Shown: in pieces, positions 49,258 through 58,729 of the stretch
How the letters are laid out: each line of letters begins with the position of its first letter
Position numbering within the stretch: position 1 is the stretch's first letter
Assembly: GCA_019694655.1 (NCBI GenBank)
Contig: JAIBBN010000009.1
Location: 1-64,000, forward strand
Length of the DNA: 64,000 nt
Reading direction: 5' to 3'
From: Leptospirales bacterium
GTDB lineage: Bacteria > Spirochaetota > Leptospiria > Leptospirales > Leptonemataceae
Program-made: the position numbers and the translations under genes
The notes under the pieces: generated by a model
The model's input: the letters and a program-made list of their open reading frames with translations, nothing else
What the model was told of the DNA's origin: nothing
Databases searched by the model: none

Positions 49258-51027
49258 CTATTTGTGATCGAGCAACTCGATGGGGCGCCAGTCCTGCGGC
49301 GGCGGGACTTCGCGCCATTGCAGCGCCCGACGCAGATAGATCTCCGACACTGGATCAAAATCGCGGGCAATGATCGCTTCAAATCGCTCGGCGGCCTCTT
49401 TGAATTGACCGCGTCGGTAGAGCTTTACCGCTTCCAGGTAGTCTGGCATCAATGCCCGTCGTCGTGCAACAGCTGAATCCGGTTCGGCGTCCAGTATTTC
49501 ATAGATCTTTACGTCGTCGCGTTTGCCTTTGACCTGCACCTGATCGACAAAGCGGAAGCTGAAATCGCCTCGAACTTGTAGCGCTTCGATGGTTTCTTCG
49601 CTGACCAGAATATTGACGCCGTAGTACTTGGTGAGGCCTTCCATACGCGAAGCCAGATTGACCGCGTCGGAAATGACGGTCGTATCCATTCTTTGCTCTT
49701 CGCCCACGGTGCCCAGCATCAGCGCTCCAGTGTGGATGCCGACGCCAATCTTGAGCGGCTGGTAGCCGGCCCGCTGGCGCTGCACATTGTAGCTGCGCAC
49801 TTCTCGAACCATGGCGATGGCAGCGTGGACGGCGTCGTCAGCCTGGCGTGGAAACAGGGCCATGACAGCGTCGCCAATGTACTTATCAATGATGCCGCCT
49901 TGATTGCGAATCAGCGGGCCAACTCGTCGCAGATAGCTATTCAGGAAATTGAAGTTTTCCTCAGGCGTCATCAGCTCCGAAAGCGTGGTGAAGTCGCGAA
50001 TGTCTGAAAAGAGCACGCTCATTTCGCTGCGAACCTGGTCGCCCATGCGCACTTCGGTGATGCTGGCCCGTCCGAGGAGTTTGAGTAGATCGTGCGGAAC
50101 AAATTTGCCGTAGGAATCTAGCAGTCCCTGCAGCCGATCATTGTAGCTGCTGATCGTTTCAGCCATGGAATTGAAGCTGAAGCTCAGCTGTCCCACTTCG
50201 TCCGAAGACTCCACGCGGGCCCGCACGCCAAAGTCGCGCTCTCCAAAGCGCCGTACAATGCGCTCCAGCGCCAGAATGCCGCGCGTAAAATAGGCGCCCA
50301 GCAGGATGGATGTCAGCAAGGCCACGGCAATTGCCGATGCCGTCAGGATCACCGAAAGCTGAGTCACGTTGGCCAGAGCTGCCTGCATATCGGCGTCGAC
50401 CATGTCGATGCCAAGCAAGCCAAGCATAACGCCGTCGGGGCCGTAAACCGGAGCATAGGCGCTTACCGAGCGTACATTAAAGTCTGAATCGAAGGTGAAT
50501 TCCTTTTCGACCATGTTGCTGCGATCGGCAAAGGCCTGCTGCATCACAGGATATTCGGACATGTCCAATTCGCTGGCAAAGCTGGACAATTCATCCTGCG
50601 CCGCGTCCTGCTGTTTGCGGTCTTCCAGGAAATCGGCGTCGACGACGTAGAGGGCGGTATTGTCGCTTTCCTTGCGCAACAGGTAAACGTAGCGGATCAA
50701 TCGTTCTTCGGAATTGCGAATCGCATTGAGTTGATCGGAGATTCGTCTGTATTCCGCCGAATTCTCCGCCTCCTCGGCCGCGACTCGATCTTCGCTGGCT
50801 TGCTCCACGCGTCCAAAGAGTTCGCGCAGGTCGTTCGCATTCAGATTGCTGGCGCCCAGGTAGGCGATATTCTTTACACGGCCTTGCAGTTCGGTGAACA
50901 ACTGGTCGTAGAGAATTCGGTAGCTTGCATAGGCGAGGGTGACGGAGACAGCCGAACTGAACAGGAAGAAGGCCAGAATGATCTTCAGGCGCATGCTCAC
51001 TCGGATCGGTTGCTTATCGCTGGACAT
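49258..51027 (-). CDS. Membrane adenylate/guanylate cyclase with HAMP domain
   Basis: A 589-residue protein: N-terminal helix (LKIILAFFLFSSAVSVTLAY), an extracytoplasmic sensor (residues about 40-215) with a Cache-like end (VSAYAPVYGPDGVMLGLLGI), a second membrane helix (LTASAIAVALLTSILLGAYF), HAMP (LERIVRRFGERDFGVRARVE), then a class III cyclase with SVLFSDIRDFTTLSELMTPE, GIIDKYIGDAVMALF and TTVISDAVNLASRMEGLTKY, catalytic residues complete. A short C-terminal TPR-like tail follows (YLEAVKLYRRGQFKEAAERF). Probably responds to an external ligand. Confidence 0.88.
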   Translation of the reverse strand: MSSDKQPIRVSMRLKIILAFFLFSSAVSVTLAYASYRILYDQLFTELQGRVKNIAYLGASNLNANDLRELFGRVEQASEDRVAAEEAENSAEYRRISDQLNAIRNSEERLIRYVYLLRKESDNTALYVVDADFLEDRKQQDAAQDELSSFASELDMSEYPVMQQAFADRSNMVEKEFTFDSDFNVRSVSAYAPVYGPDGVMLGLLGIDMVDADMQAALANVTQLSVILTASAIAVALLTSILLGAYFTRGILALERIVRRFGERDFGVRARVESSDEVGQLSFSFNSMAETISSYNDRLQGLLDSYGKFVPHDLLKLLGRASITEVRMGDQVRSEMSVLFSDIRDFTTLSELMTPEENFNFLNSYLRRVGPLIRNQGGIIDKYIGDAVMALFPRQADDAVHAAIAMVREVRSYNVQRQRAGYQPLKIGVGIHTGALMLGTVGEEQRMDTTVISDAVNLASRMEGLTKYYGVNILVSEETIEALQVRGDFSFRFVDQVQVKGKRDDVKIYEILDAEPDSAVARRRALMPDYLEAVKLYRRGQFKEAAERFEAIIARDFDPVSEIYLRRALQWREVPPPQDWRPIELLDHK

Positions 51028-51092
51028 ACTGCGCCTATTAGACGAAAGGAATGCGAGACAGATGAACCTGTGCGGCCAGGATCCTCAACCGA

Positions 51093-52685
51093 TCAATCGG
51101 CGGCCGCTTCGCCGGCGTCCTCGACCGTCAATTTGAGCATATGATCGGTCAATTCGCCGATGCGTTCGATTTCAGGTCTTACCGTTTGCGACTGGTTGGA
51201 AAGGGCAAGCGTCTCGCCTTCCATCTTTTCCAGTGCGGTAACCACCTCTTGCGCCCCGGCTTGCTGCAACTGCATATTGCGATTGTTCTCCGCCGAAAAA
51301 CGCTGCAGGTCGTCCAGTTGCGTCAGCAGCGTTTGATTCAACTGCTGTTGGCGGCGAAAGGCCTCGCGCAGCCCGCCAACCTGCTCGTCAATCTGGATCA
51401 GCTCTTTCTGCTGCAGATCGACGCGCTCCGTCACCCTGGCGGAGGCGCCGCGCACGCGCTCTGTTAGCTGGCGGCTCTGCTTTACGATCTCTTCGATGGA
51501 ACGCGCATTGTTGACGCTGTAGTCGGCCAGTTTGCCAATTTCCAGGGCGACGACTGCAAAGCCGCGTCCGGCTTCTCCGGCCCGGGCGGCTTCAATGGAA
51601 GCGTTGAGCGCCAATAGGTTGGTCTGGTCGGCGATGTTGGCCATGACGCTGTTGATTTTGCCAAGGCGCGCCAGCGACTCCAGAATACGATGCAGCGATT
51701 CGATGGTTTCTTGCAAGGCTTGATTGACCTCGCCAACAAAGGCCCGCGAGCGCGAGGAAACCTGCCCCAGCGCGTCGGTGGAGATGACAATCTGATCGAG
51801 AGTGGCGCCCACCAGCGAGCCCTGTTCTTGCAGTGTAGCCAATCGTTTGCTTTGCTGGTCTACGTTTTCACGCGTGTTGGCTGCAGTGGCGCTGAATTCA
51901 TCCAGGATTGCGCTCATTTCGGCCACGGAGCTGGCGTTGTTGTCCATGCCCTGCAGCATGGAGTCGAGGAATTCGTTGAATTGCGTTATCGACTTCTTGA
52001 GCACGCCCACGGCCATGGCAATGTTCATGCGATTGTCGTGCAGGTTGCGGTATGCGCGCTCCTGATCGCGGCGCGCCCGCTCCACACGGGCGGAGGCCGA
52101 TTGCAAAAAGCCCACTACCGAACGGACGATCAGCGCCGCAGCCAGCAAATAGAGGCAATGCAAAGCCTCTCCCAGATAGGTGGTCTTGCCCGCCGCCCAG
52201 GCGTTATCTTCGTCGCCGCTGATCAGTAAGCCGCTGGAGAGAGCAAAGATCAGCGCGCACAGATAGCTGATCATCGAGGCTATGCCGGCCAGAATCGTAA
52301 AGCGCGGATTGCCCAGGAATCCGGACATCATGATGTAGAAAAAGTAGATCGAATACAATATAGGTTCGCGAACTATCAGCCAGCCTATTTGCGGACGGCC
52401 AACGATCAGCGCCGAAAGCATCATGCCCAGCAGGGCGATATCGAGAATCGTAAGCCAGCGCGCGAGCGTCTGGCTGGCTCTGCCCTTGCGACTCAAGAGC
52501 CAGTAAAGGATTGTGTAGGCGAGCATCAGCAGCAGTCCGGCGGACAGCACCGTCGTCTGCACTGCCGTGTAGTAGCGAACGGCGGCGGCTACATTCGAGG
52601 CAAAAAAGAGGGTCAAGCCCAGTCGGATGCGATTGATGATCCGTGCGCCGCGCTCCCATAGCGCTTCATCGAAGGATGTCTCCAT
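51093..52685 (-). CDS. Methyl-accepting chemotaxis-type protein with polytopic N-terminus
   Basis: The 530-residue protein has about six N-terminal hydrophobic helices rather than a two-helix sensor, then the MCP signalling hairpin with the highly conserved tip [38 protein letters not shown]. No periplasmic sensor of size is visible, so sensing may be by the membrane region. No C-terminal CheR/CheB pentapeptide. Probably couples to CheA/CheW for control of flagella. Confidence 0.88.
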   Translation of the reverse strand: METSFDEALWERGARIINRIRLGLTLFFASNVAAAVRYYTAVQTTVLSAGLLLMLAYTILYWLLSRKGRASQTLARWLTILDIALLGMMLSALIVGRPQIGWLIVREPILYSIYFFYIMMSGFLGNPRFTILAGIASMISYLCALIFALSSGLLISGDEDNAWAAGKTTYLGEALHCLYLLAAALIVRSVVGFLQSASARVERARRDQERAYRNLHDNRMNIAMAVGVLKKSITQFNEFLDSMLQGMDNNASSVAEMSAILDEFSATAANTRENVDQQSKRLATLQEQGSLVGATLDQIVISTDALGQVSSRSRAFVGEVNQALQETIESLHRILESLARLGKINSVMANIADQTNLLALNASIEAARAGEAGRGFAVVALEIGKLADYSVNNARSIEEIVKQSRQLTERVRGASARVTERVDLQQKELIQIDEQVGGLREAFRRQQQLNQTLLTQLDDLQRFSAENNRNMQLQQAGAQEVVTALEKMEGETLALSNQSQTVRPEIERIGELTDHMLKLTVEDAGEAAAD

Positions 52686-52727
52686 GGGCTTTCAGGCCAG
52701 CGGGGGCGCCGTGTCCTGAATTTGCGA

Positions 52728-53165
52728 TCAATTTCCCGCGGCTCTCTGCAGCGCCTGTTCCAGCGCGTTCCAGGAAAGGGTGGCGCATTTGACGCGCACC
52801 GGGTAGCGTTGCACTCCCTTGAAGGCCTCCAGGTCCTCGAGCTCCTCCGGAAACTCAACGGCGCCGCCCTCCACAATCATCGATTTGAACTGATCAATCA
52901 ACTTGCTCGCCTGGGCCAGCTCCATGCCCTCGACGGCCTCAGCCATGACCGAGCCGGAGGCTGTGGAGATGCTGCAGCCGCGCCCATTGACGCGGATTTC
53001 CTGAATGCGTCCCGCTTCGATGAAAAGTTCCACTTCCACCTGATCGCCGCAGCTGCGATTGAGGCCCTCTTCCACGACGCTGGGGTGCGATAGATGCCCG
53101 CGGTGCGAGGGACTCTGCGAATGCTGGATAATTACTTCTTTATATAGATCTTCGCTCAGCGCCAT
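52728..53165 (-). CDS. sufU: SufU-type iron-sulfur scaffold/sulfur relay protein
   Basis: A 145-residue SufU/IscU-like protein with three Cys in the expected places: NRSCGDQVEVELF, NGRGCSISTASGSVM, and RVKCATLSWNALE; the Asp near the first Cys completes the zinc site of SufU. It accepts persulfide sulfur from SufS (next gene upstream, 21 bases away). The insertion of about 20 residues between the second and third Cys is the SufU form. AGGG lies 5 bases from the ATG. Confidence 0.92.
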   Translation of the reverse strand: MALSEDLYKEVIIQHSQSPSHRGHLSHPSVVEEGLNRSCGDQVEVELFIEAGRIQEIRVNGRGCSISTASGSVMAEAVEGMELAQASKLIDQFKSMIVEGGAVEFPEELEDLEAFKGVQRYPVRVKCATLSWNALEQALQRAAGN

Positions 53166-53186
53166 GACTGCCCTGGGCTCCTCGAC

Positions 53187-54434
53187 TCAAGATTTTACGG
53201 CGCTGCGGAAAATGTCGCGCACCTTGTGCAGGGCGCGAACCAGAGCATCTACATCTTCCGGCCCATTGTACATGTAGAAGCTGGCGCGCGCCGTGCCCGG
53301 AATGTCGAGCAGTCGCATCAAGGGTTCGCAGCAATGATGTCCGGCGCGGATGGCGATGCCTTCTTCATCGAGGATGGTCCCGACATCATGAGCATGGACG
53401 CCGTCCACATTAAAGGAAACGACCCCGCCGCGCACGCTCAGATCGGATGTGCCGTAAAGCGTAAGGCCTGGAACCCTGGACAATTCTTCAACAGCGTAAG
53501 ATAGAAGCGCCGCCTCATGCTGATGAATTCGCTCCAGACCAACCTTTTCCAGATAGTCAAGGGCGATGGCAAAGGCCACCACGCCGGCGATATTCGGCGT
53601 ACCGGCCTCAAACTTGTTAGGCAGCGGGGCCGGCTTAAAGCCGTCTTTCCAGACGGTCAGGATCATATCGCCGCCTCCGAGAAAGGGCGGCATGGCTTCC
53701 ATCAGTTCCCTTTTTCCATAGAGCACGCCGACGCCGGTGGGACCGAGCATCTTGTGAGCGGAGAGTGCATAGAAATCGCAATCGAGATCCTGTACATCGA
53801 CGCGCAAATGTGAAGCGCCCTGTGCGCCGTCGATCAGAAACAGTGCGCCGGCGCTGCGCGCTCTGGCGCCAATGCGCTTCAGATCATGAATGACGCCAAG
53901 CGCATTGGACATGTGTTGCACGGCGATGATCCGCGTGCGCGCATTGATCACTTCGTCGAGGCGTGAAAGATCAAGCTGATAGTCCGCGGTCAGCGGAATA
54001 TGGCGGATTCTGGCGCCGCAGCGTTGCGCCACCATGAACCACGGCACCAGATTGGAATGGTGTTCCAGTTCGCTGACCAGAATCTCATCGCCCTCTTCGA
54101 GATTGGCCTCGCCCCAGGAGCGCGCCACAAGGTTGATGCTTTCCGTAGCGTTGCGCGTGAACACGCAGGATTCGGGATGCGGCGCATTGAGCAGATGAGC
54201 GACGCGGCGACGCGTGGTTTCATACAGATCGGTAGCTTCGTAACTCAAACGATAGGCGCCACGATGGATGTTGGCATTGCGGCAGCGATAGTAGTCGTTG
54301 AAGGCGTCAATTACGCGCTGCGGCTTCTGCGAGCTGGCAGCGCTGTCCAGAAAGACCAGCGGTCGGCCGTTCATGCGCGTTGAAAGAATTGGGAAATCCT
54401 CCCGAATCGCGCGGTAATCCAGTAAGCTTCCCAT
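53187..54434 (-). CDS. sufS: Cysteine desulfurase SufS
   Basis: From ATG 54434 the protein has 415 residues of the type II (SufS) cysteine desulfurase: LVFLDSAASSQKPQRVIDAF, SVNSNIHRG-type RCRNANIHRGAYRLSYEATD, EHHSNLVPWF, the PLP lysine in FYALSAHKMLGPTGVGVLYG, and the active Cys in IRAGHHCCEPLMRLL. It releases sulfur from cysteine as persulfide for SufU. A longer frame upstream is not supported. Part of the suf operon. Confidence 0.94.
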   Translation of the reverse strand: MGSLLDYRAIREDFPILSTRMNGRPLVFLDSAASSQKPQRVIDAFNDYYRCRNANIHRGAYRLSYEATDLYETTRRRVAHLLNAPHPESCVFTRNATESINLVARSWGEANLEEGDEILVSELEHHSNLVPWFMVAQRCGARIRHIPLTADYQLDLSRLDEVINARTRIIAVQHMSNALGVIHDLKRIGARARSAGALFLIDGAQGASHLRVDVQDLDCDFYALSAHKMLGPTGVGVLYGKRELMEAMPPFLGGGDMILTVWKDGFKPAPLPNKFEAGTPNIAGVVAFAIALDYLEKVGLERIHQHEAALLSYAVEELSRVPGLTLYGTSDLSVRGGVVSFNVDGVHAHDVGTILDEEGIAIRAGHHCCEPLMRLLDIPGTARASFYMYNGPEDVDALVRALHKVRDIFRSAVKS

Positions 54435-54511
54435 TTCTGCCTGTCTCCGACTATAGTAGGCGCCGGCTGCGGCGTCATCAATCCCCTTTTGGCCGGAGGC
54501 CGCAGCGGGCT

Positions 54512-54820
54512 TCAGGCCAGATCCACTTCCACCTGACCATTGACAACGCGTACCGCAAAGATCTCGATATCCTCCGTTGCCGGCAGCTGCAGCGCCGATC
54601 CATTGCGGATGTCGAAGCTGGCGCCGTGCCTGGGACAATGGATGCAATGTCCCTCCAGTTTGCCGCCGGCCAGCGGTCCGTCATCATGGCTGCAGCGGTC
54701 CTCAAAGGCGTGGATCTGGCCCGCCACTCGAGCCAGCACGATGCGGCCAATCTCCGTCTGGATGCAGCGGACTTGAGCCTCAAGCAGTTCCGTTTCTGGG
54801 AGCAGTGCGATATAGGCCAT
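54512..54820 (-). CDS. Rieske-type [2Fe-2S] ferredoxin
   Basis: A 102-residue Rieske protein with both cluster motifs: DRCSHDDGPLAGG (Cys-x-His) and CPRHGASFD (Cys-x-x-His). It resembles ferredoxin components of dioxygenases, but its place between sufD and sufS suggests a role in or maintenance of iron-sulfur assembly, as seen in other suf operons. It starts 5 bases after sufD and is separated from sufS by 77 bases. Confidence 0.88.
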   Translation of the reverse strand: MAYIALLPETELLEAQVRCIQTEIGRIVLARVAGQIHAFEDRCSHDDGPLAGGKLEGHCIHCPRHGASFDIRNGSALQLPATEDIEIFAVRVVNGQVEVDLA

Positions 54821-54824
54821 GACG

Positions 54825-55943
54825 TCAGAGGCTCAATCGTCGGTAGAAGCGCGACAGAATCTTCTCGGCCAGTTCGGCGGACGGAAACTCGGCCAGCAAT
54901 TGCTCCAGGAAGCCGTGCACCAGCAGGACCCGCGCCTCCGCTTCGCTCAGCCCGCGAGCCATCAGGTAGAACAGCGCATCGTGGTCCAGTTGACCGACGG
55001 TGGCCCCATGCTCGGCCTGCACTCGCTCCGCCTGAATGACCAGCCGCGGCATCGACTCGGCGCGCGCGCTGCGATCGAGCAGAATGTTGTTATTCAACTG
55101 GTGCGAACGGACGCGCTGTCGACCTGGAGGTATGATCAGATTGCCATCGAAAATGCTATGCGCTCGTTCGCGCAGCACGGTCTTGTAGTGCAGGGAGCTC
55201 TGTGTGTCGTCGGCCTGATGGTCGGCAATCATCTCCACGTCGCAGAAGTCGCGACCGCCAAGGGCCAGGGCGCCAACGGCGCGAAATACTGCGCCGCGAC
55301 CTTGCAGTCGGCCAATCAGAAAATCCTTGGCCAGGCGACCGCCATCGAAGGCTGTTGCCAGGTGGACGCTGGCATCCTCTGCCAGAAAGCTTTCCAGCCA
55401 TCCAAATCGTCGATCGCCGCCGGCATGGGCTACGGCAAGGGCCGCTTTGAGGCGTCCGCCCTTTGCCACATGCAGCTCAAGCTGCGGTAAATAGACAGTC
55501 TCTTCGCCCTGCGATTCGCACTCCAGAATCAGAGTCAGCTCGGCGCCGGCGCCGACAAAAACGTAGATCTGTGGCGCAAAGAGAGCGCCAGCAGTCGGCC
55601 GAAAGCGAAGCGTCGCTGCCGCCTGTGCGCCGGGCGCAGCGCTGAGAATCAATGGCGTCGATGGGGCCAGGGCTCGCGCCAGTGCGATTGCATCGCGGGC
55701 CTGGCGACGTTTCATTTGCTGTCGCTCCGCCACAATTTGCTGCATGCTGCCATCCGCTTCCGCCAGCGTGAGCAGCGAACAGGCATGCAGCTCGCTGGCG
55801 GGCGGCGGTTGCACTGCAGCCTCTGTCAACTTCAGCGTCCGCGGATCAAAGCCGCCAAGATCGACCTTGCGCCAGGATTCGTCGTGCGGCGAAGGGAGGG
55901 GCGCATCACGCAGCTCCATTGTGGCCGAAGGCGCCTCGCTCAT
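54825..55943 (-). CDS. sufD: FeS cluster assembly protein SufD
   Basis: From ATG 55943 (4-base overlap with sufC) the protein has 372 residues and a SufBD core: YVFVGAGAELTLILECESQG, FCDVEMIADHQADDTQSSLH YKTVL, GRQRVRSHQLNNNILLDRSA, and AEHGATVGQLDHDALFYLMA, SRGLSEAEARVLLVHGFLEQ, the conserved SufD ending. It forms the SufB-C-D scaffold complex with the ATPase SufC. sufB is about 3.2 kb upstream on the same strand, with unrelated genes between. Confidence 0.9.
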   Translation of the reverse strand: MSEAPSATMELRDAPLPSPHDESWRKVDLGGFDPRTLKLTEAAVQPPPASELHACSLLTLAEADGSMQQIVAERQQMKRRQARDAIALARALAPSTPLILSAAPGAQAAATLRFRPTAGALFAPQIYVFVGAGAELTLILECESQGEETVYLPQLELHVAKGGRLKAALAVAHAGGDRRFGWLESFLAEDASVHLATAFDGGRLAKDFLIGRLQGRGAVFRAVGALALGGRDFCDVEMIADHQADDTQSSLHYKTVLRERAHSIFDGNLIIPPGRQRVRSHQLNNNILLDRSARAESMPRLVIQAERVQAEHGATVGQLDHDALFYLMARGLSEAEARVLLVHGFLEQLLAEFPSAELAEKILSRFYRRLSL

Positions 55944-56704
55944 AGCGCGCCAGGGCTCAATCCCGCTTCCCGCGCCGCCCACTCATAACCGTGGGCTTCC
56001 AGCTTTTCGGCCAGCTCGCGGCCGCCGCTCATGACGATCCGCCCGGCCATGAAAACATGGATACGATCTACGCTCAAATAGTTGAGCAGTCTCTGGTAGT
56101 GAGTAATCAGTAGCATACTGCGCTCCGGACTGCGCAGGCGTTCCACGCCTGCGGCCAGAATGCGCAGAGCGTCGATATCCAGACCGGAATCGATTTCGTC
56201 GAGAATGCACAGCTTCGGCTGCATCAACGTCATTTGCAGAACTTCATGACGTTTCTTTTCTCCGCCGGAGAAGCCATCGTTCACATAGCGCGCCGCGAAG
56301 TTGGGATCCATCTGCAAGGCGCCCATCGCTTCTTTCAGTTCGCGTCGAAAATCCTTTACCGGGACATCGGCGCCGCGTAGATTCTTCAAAGCAGTGCGCA
56401 GGAAGTTGGTAACGGTGACGCCAGGGATCGCCGTGGGATACTGCATGGAGAGAAAAATACCGAGGCGCGCGCGCTGGTCTACCGTGAGGCCGGCCAGCGA
56501 TTGGCCTTCGAAATAAATCTGACCGCCGCTCACAGTATAGCGCGGGTGGCCCAGCAGGGTGTAGGAAAGGGTGCTCTTGCCAGAGCCGTTGGGCCCCATG
56601 ATGGCGTGAGTCTCTCCGCGCGGCAGGCTGAGATCGAGGCCGTGAATGATCTCGCGTCCCTCTATTTCTACCTTCAGGCCGCGGATATCGAGCAGGGCAT
56701 CCAT
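55940..56704 (-). CDS. sufC: FeS assembly ATPase SufC
   Basis: A 254-residue ABC ATPase with Walker A IMGPNGSGKSTLSYTLLGHP, the SufC-specific ERARLGIFLSMQYPTAIPGV-like Q-loop stretch (RARLGIFLSMQYPTAIPG), signature FSGGEKKRHEVLQMTLMQP, Walker B LCILDEIDSGLDIDALRI and a switch His in LLITHYQRLL. Powers assembly on the SufBCD scaffold. Coupled to sufD by a 4-base overlap. Confidence 0.95.
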   Translation of the reverse strand: MDALLDIRGLKVEIEGREIIHGLDLSLPRGETHAIMGPNGSGKSTLSYTLLGHPRYTVSGGQIYFEGQSLAGLTVDQRARLGIFLSMQYPTAIPGVTVTNFLRTALKNLRGADVPVKDFRRELKEAMGALQMDPNFAARYVNDGFSGGEKKRHEVLQMTLMQPKLCILDEIDSGLDIDALRILAAGVERLRSPERSMLLITHYQRLLNYLSVDRIHVFMAGRIVMSGGRELAEKLEAHGYEWAAREAGLSPGAL

Positions 56705-56800
56705 GATCCGGCCAGACTCCTCATCGCGCGTCCCCGGTTAAGCCATTTCCTGGTCTCGCGCTGGCTGCTTTTTCCAATCGCAGGCGACAGAAGACTATTA

Positions 56801-57196
56801 CTACGCCTGCATTGCAAGCCAGGCATAGACCGCAGTCAAATAGCTCCACAGCAGCCCAAAAAGAACATGCACCGCTGTCTCCAGCCGTTTACCGCGCCAG
56901 AGCGCCGAATCGTAGACGAAGAACTGCGCCGCCAATCGACAGAACCAGAACACTGATATGCCGCCGGCCAGCCAGCGCTGCTTGCCGGCGGCCAGGTCCG
57001 CGGCCTGCGCCAGGGTCCAGATACCGAAGAGGATCAGGGTCAGACAGACAAAGAAGGTATGAACATGAAAGATCTGTTCATTCAGCCGCGACAGCCGTGC
57101 AGCTTCCTGCCGCCACTGGAAGCGCCGGGCAAAGTACAGATGCAAGAAGGCCAGGCCAATCTGAAGCAAGCCGGTTGCATAGAGAGCGAGAATCAT
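56801..57196 (-). CDS. Small integral membrane protein
   Basis: A 131-residue protein with four predicted membrane helices (ALYATGLLQIGLAFLHLYFA, VHTFFVCLTLILFGIWTLAQ, LAGGISVFWFCRLAAQFFVY, VLFGLLWSYLTAVYAWLA). Its start overlaps the methyltransferase gene's stop by 4 bases, so it belongs to the DUF2071 operon, not to suf. No family assigned with confidence. It might take part with the methyltransferase in handling a lipid or membrane substrate. Confidence 0.65.
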   Translation of the reverse strand: MILALYATGLLQIGLAFLHLYFARRFQWRQEAARLSRLNEQIFHVHTFFVCLTLILFGIWTLAQAADLAAGKQRWLAGGISVFWFCRLAAQFFVYDSALWRGKRLETAVHVLFGLLWSYLTAVYAWLAMQA

Positions 57197-57918
57197 TGCA
57201 ATACATAGACGCGCACGAAGGGCGTGAGGGCAAAGTCATTCTCAATCTGCAGCCGTGCTGCACGAAAGCTGCTGCGCCAGGCGCTGTCGCTGTGAAAATG
57301 CAAGAAGCCAGGTCCGTAGGCCAGCAAATTGGCCAGATTGCGCAGGTGTTCGACAACGACCATCCGGCCGCCGGGGGCAAGCAGCCCGGCGCTGGCAGTC
57401 AGAAAGGAGGCTCGGTCCTCCGGCCGTCGCATCTCATGCGCTGAAAGAAATAGCAGGATCGAATCGAACTGGCGTCCGTCCGCAGCAGCTGCGGCAAAGG
57501 ACGGAGAGAGCCGCTGCTGCCGCTTGCGCGCCCTCTGGATCGAGGGCTCCGGATTTTTCTGCGCATCATAGAAATCAAATTCGTTGAGCGCCAGATCGGG
57601 ATAGCGCTGCCTGAGCAGCGGCGATAGATCGTCGAAGCCGGCATGGACCAGAGCCACATGTTGCGGCTGGCGCTGCAGTTGATCGAGCCAGCTCAATTGG
57701 TAAAGATCGGAACGGTCATAGATCCAGTGTGTGACGAGCAAGGATGCAATCGCAAAGTACAGGGCAGAAAATGAAGCCAGCAGGAGAAGGGCCTGCTGCC
57801 AGAGTTCCGTCGCCCAGGGCCAGGCAAGAAGCGCTGCGATTAGCGTCAGCAGAGCCGCTGCGTAAAACGGCCAGTTGAAGCGCAGCACATTGGCGACGCC
57901 CTCAAATCGACTGCGCAT
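57193..57918 (-). CDS. Membrane-anchored class I methyltransferase-like protein
   Basis: A 241-residue protein with two N-terminal membrane helices (FYAAALLTLIAALLAW, ALLLLASFSALYFAIASLLV), then a Rossmann-like methyltransferase part: VALVHAGFDDLSPLLRQR (replacing the usual GxGxG by AGFDD), FDSILLFLSAHEMRR, and LLAPGGRMVVVEHLRNLANL. The SAM site is atypical but the order of strands fits. In the DUF2071 operon, overlapping both neighbours (4 and 17 bases). Confidence 0.65.
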   Translation of the reverse strand: MRSRFEGVANVLRFNWPFYAAALLTLIAALLAWPWATELWQQALLLLASFSALYFAIASLLVTHWIYDRSDLYQLSWLDQLQRQPQHVALVHAGFDDLSPLLRQRYPDLALNEFDFYDAQKNPEPSIQRARKRQQRLSPSFAAAAADGRQFDSILLFLSAHEMRRPEDRASFLTASAGLLAPGGRMVVVEHLRNLANLLAYGPGFLHFHSDSAWRSSFRAARLQIENDFALTPFVRVYVLQ

Positions 57919-58648
57919 TCAGCAGCTCCCGTCTGCCCTTCTTCCACATGAAGGGGATGTTTTCTACAATAAAGGCGCTGCATAGCTGCGGCCTGACGCC
58001 CTGAAACTGCGGCTGATCAAAGAAATCCAGAGTACGCACTTCGGCCTCGACGGCTTGCGGCGTCCAATTCTGGCGAACGCCCTCGATGATCACAATCGAA
58101 TGCGTCTCCTGTTCGTAGTCGAAGGTAAAAGGCAGCGGTCCCGCATACATACGCGCCTCGCGCCAGTCGGCAAAGGGCGATCCAGACGGCAAACGCGCGT
58201 CGGACTTCTTATGAAAAACGACGTCCATACCGCCCTCGCGTACAACGTGCAGGTTCTCTTCGCTCCATGCCGCATGGATTGGCGCGTAGTGGTAGTGATA
58301 GTGTGTGAGCAGATTTCCGGAGCAAACCATGCGTCGCCGGTCGGTCTCGGAGCGCAGGATGCGCAGACCGCGAAGACGCCGGCCCTCGCGCGTGGTGAAG
58401 CGACTGAAGATGCGATAGCCGATCAAGAAGAAGTCCTGACCAAGCAGCGCCGGAAAGACCGCCGGTCGCAGGCGGCGCGTCTTGACCATGGCGATGGCCG
58501 CAAAGCCCAATCCCTCGCGCTGGTCGAGTTCCAATCCTGGCGGAAGCAGCGGCTGCAAAATGTTTGCCGGCAGGGCATAGGTTAGCACCGCCGAGTAGTC
58601 AAAGTGTGCGCGCACTGCAAAGGGATGACGTCGTAACAGGTGCAACAT
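57902..58648 (-). CDS. DUF2071 family protein
   Basis: A 248-residue protein matching DUF2071 (YqjF-like, acetoacetate-decarboxylase-like fold): SAVLTYALPANILQPLLPPG, GFAAIAMVKTRRLRPAVFPA, FFLIGYRIFSRFTTREGRRL RGLRIL, and FTFDYEQETHSIVIIEGVRQ. Function unknown in the family. It is the first of three overlapping genes; its start is 82 bases from the DoxX-like gene on the other strand. Confidence 0.75.
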   Translation of the reverse strand: MLHLLRRHPFAVRAHFDYSAVLTYALPANILQPLLPPGLELDQREGLGFAAIAMVKTRRLRPAVFPALLGQDFFLIGYRIFSRFTTREGRRLRGLRILRSETDRRRMVCSGNLLTHYHYHYAPIHAAWSEENLHVVREGGMDVVFHKKSDARLPSGSPFADWREARMYAGPLPFTFDYEQETHSIVIIEGVRQNWTPQAVEAEVRTLDFFDQPQFQGVRPQLCSAFIVENIPFMWKKGRRELLNAQSI

Positions 58649-58729
58649 GGCAATTCATTGGACGTCTGCGATGGAAGGCGGGCAATTTCTTTCTTGCGCT
58701 GCAATCTACAGCCAGAGGGCTCGAGCAGG

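Noticed and set aside
58640-58729. Earlier start of the DoxX-like gene
   Set aside because: The longer frame overlaps the DUF2071 start on the other strand and its added residues are Cys/Arg-rich; ATG 58730 directly precedes the first membrane helix.
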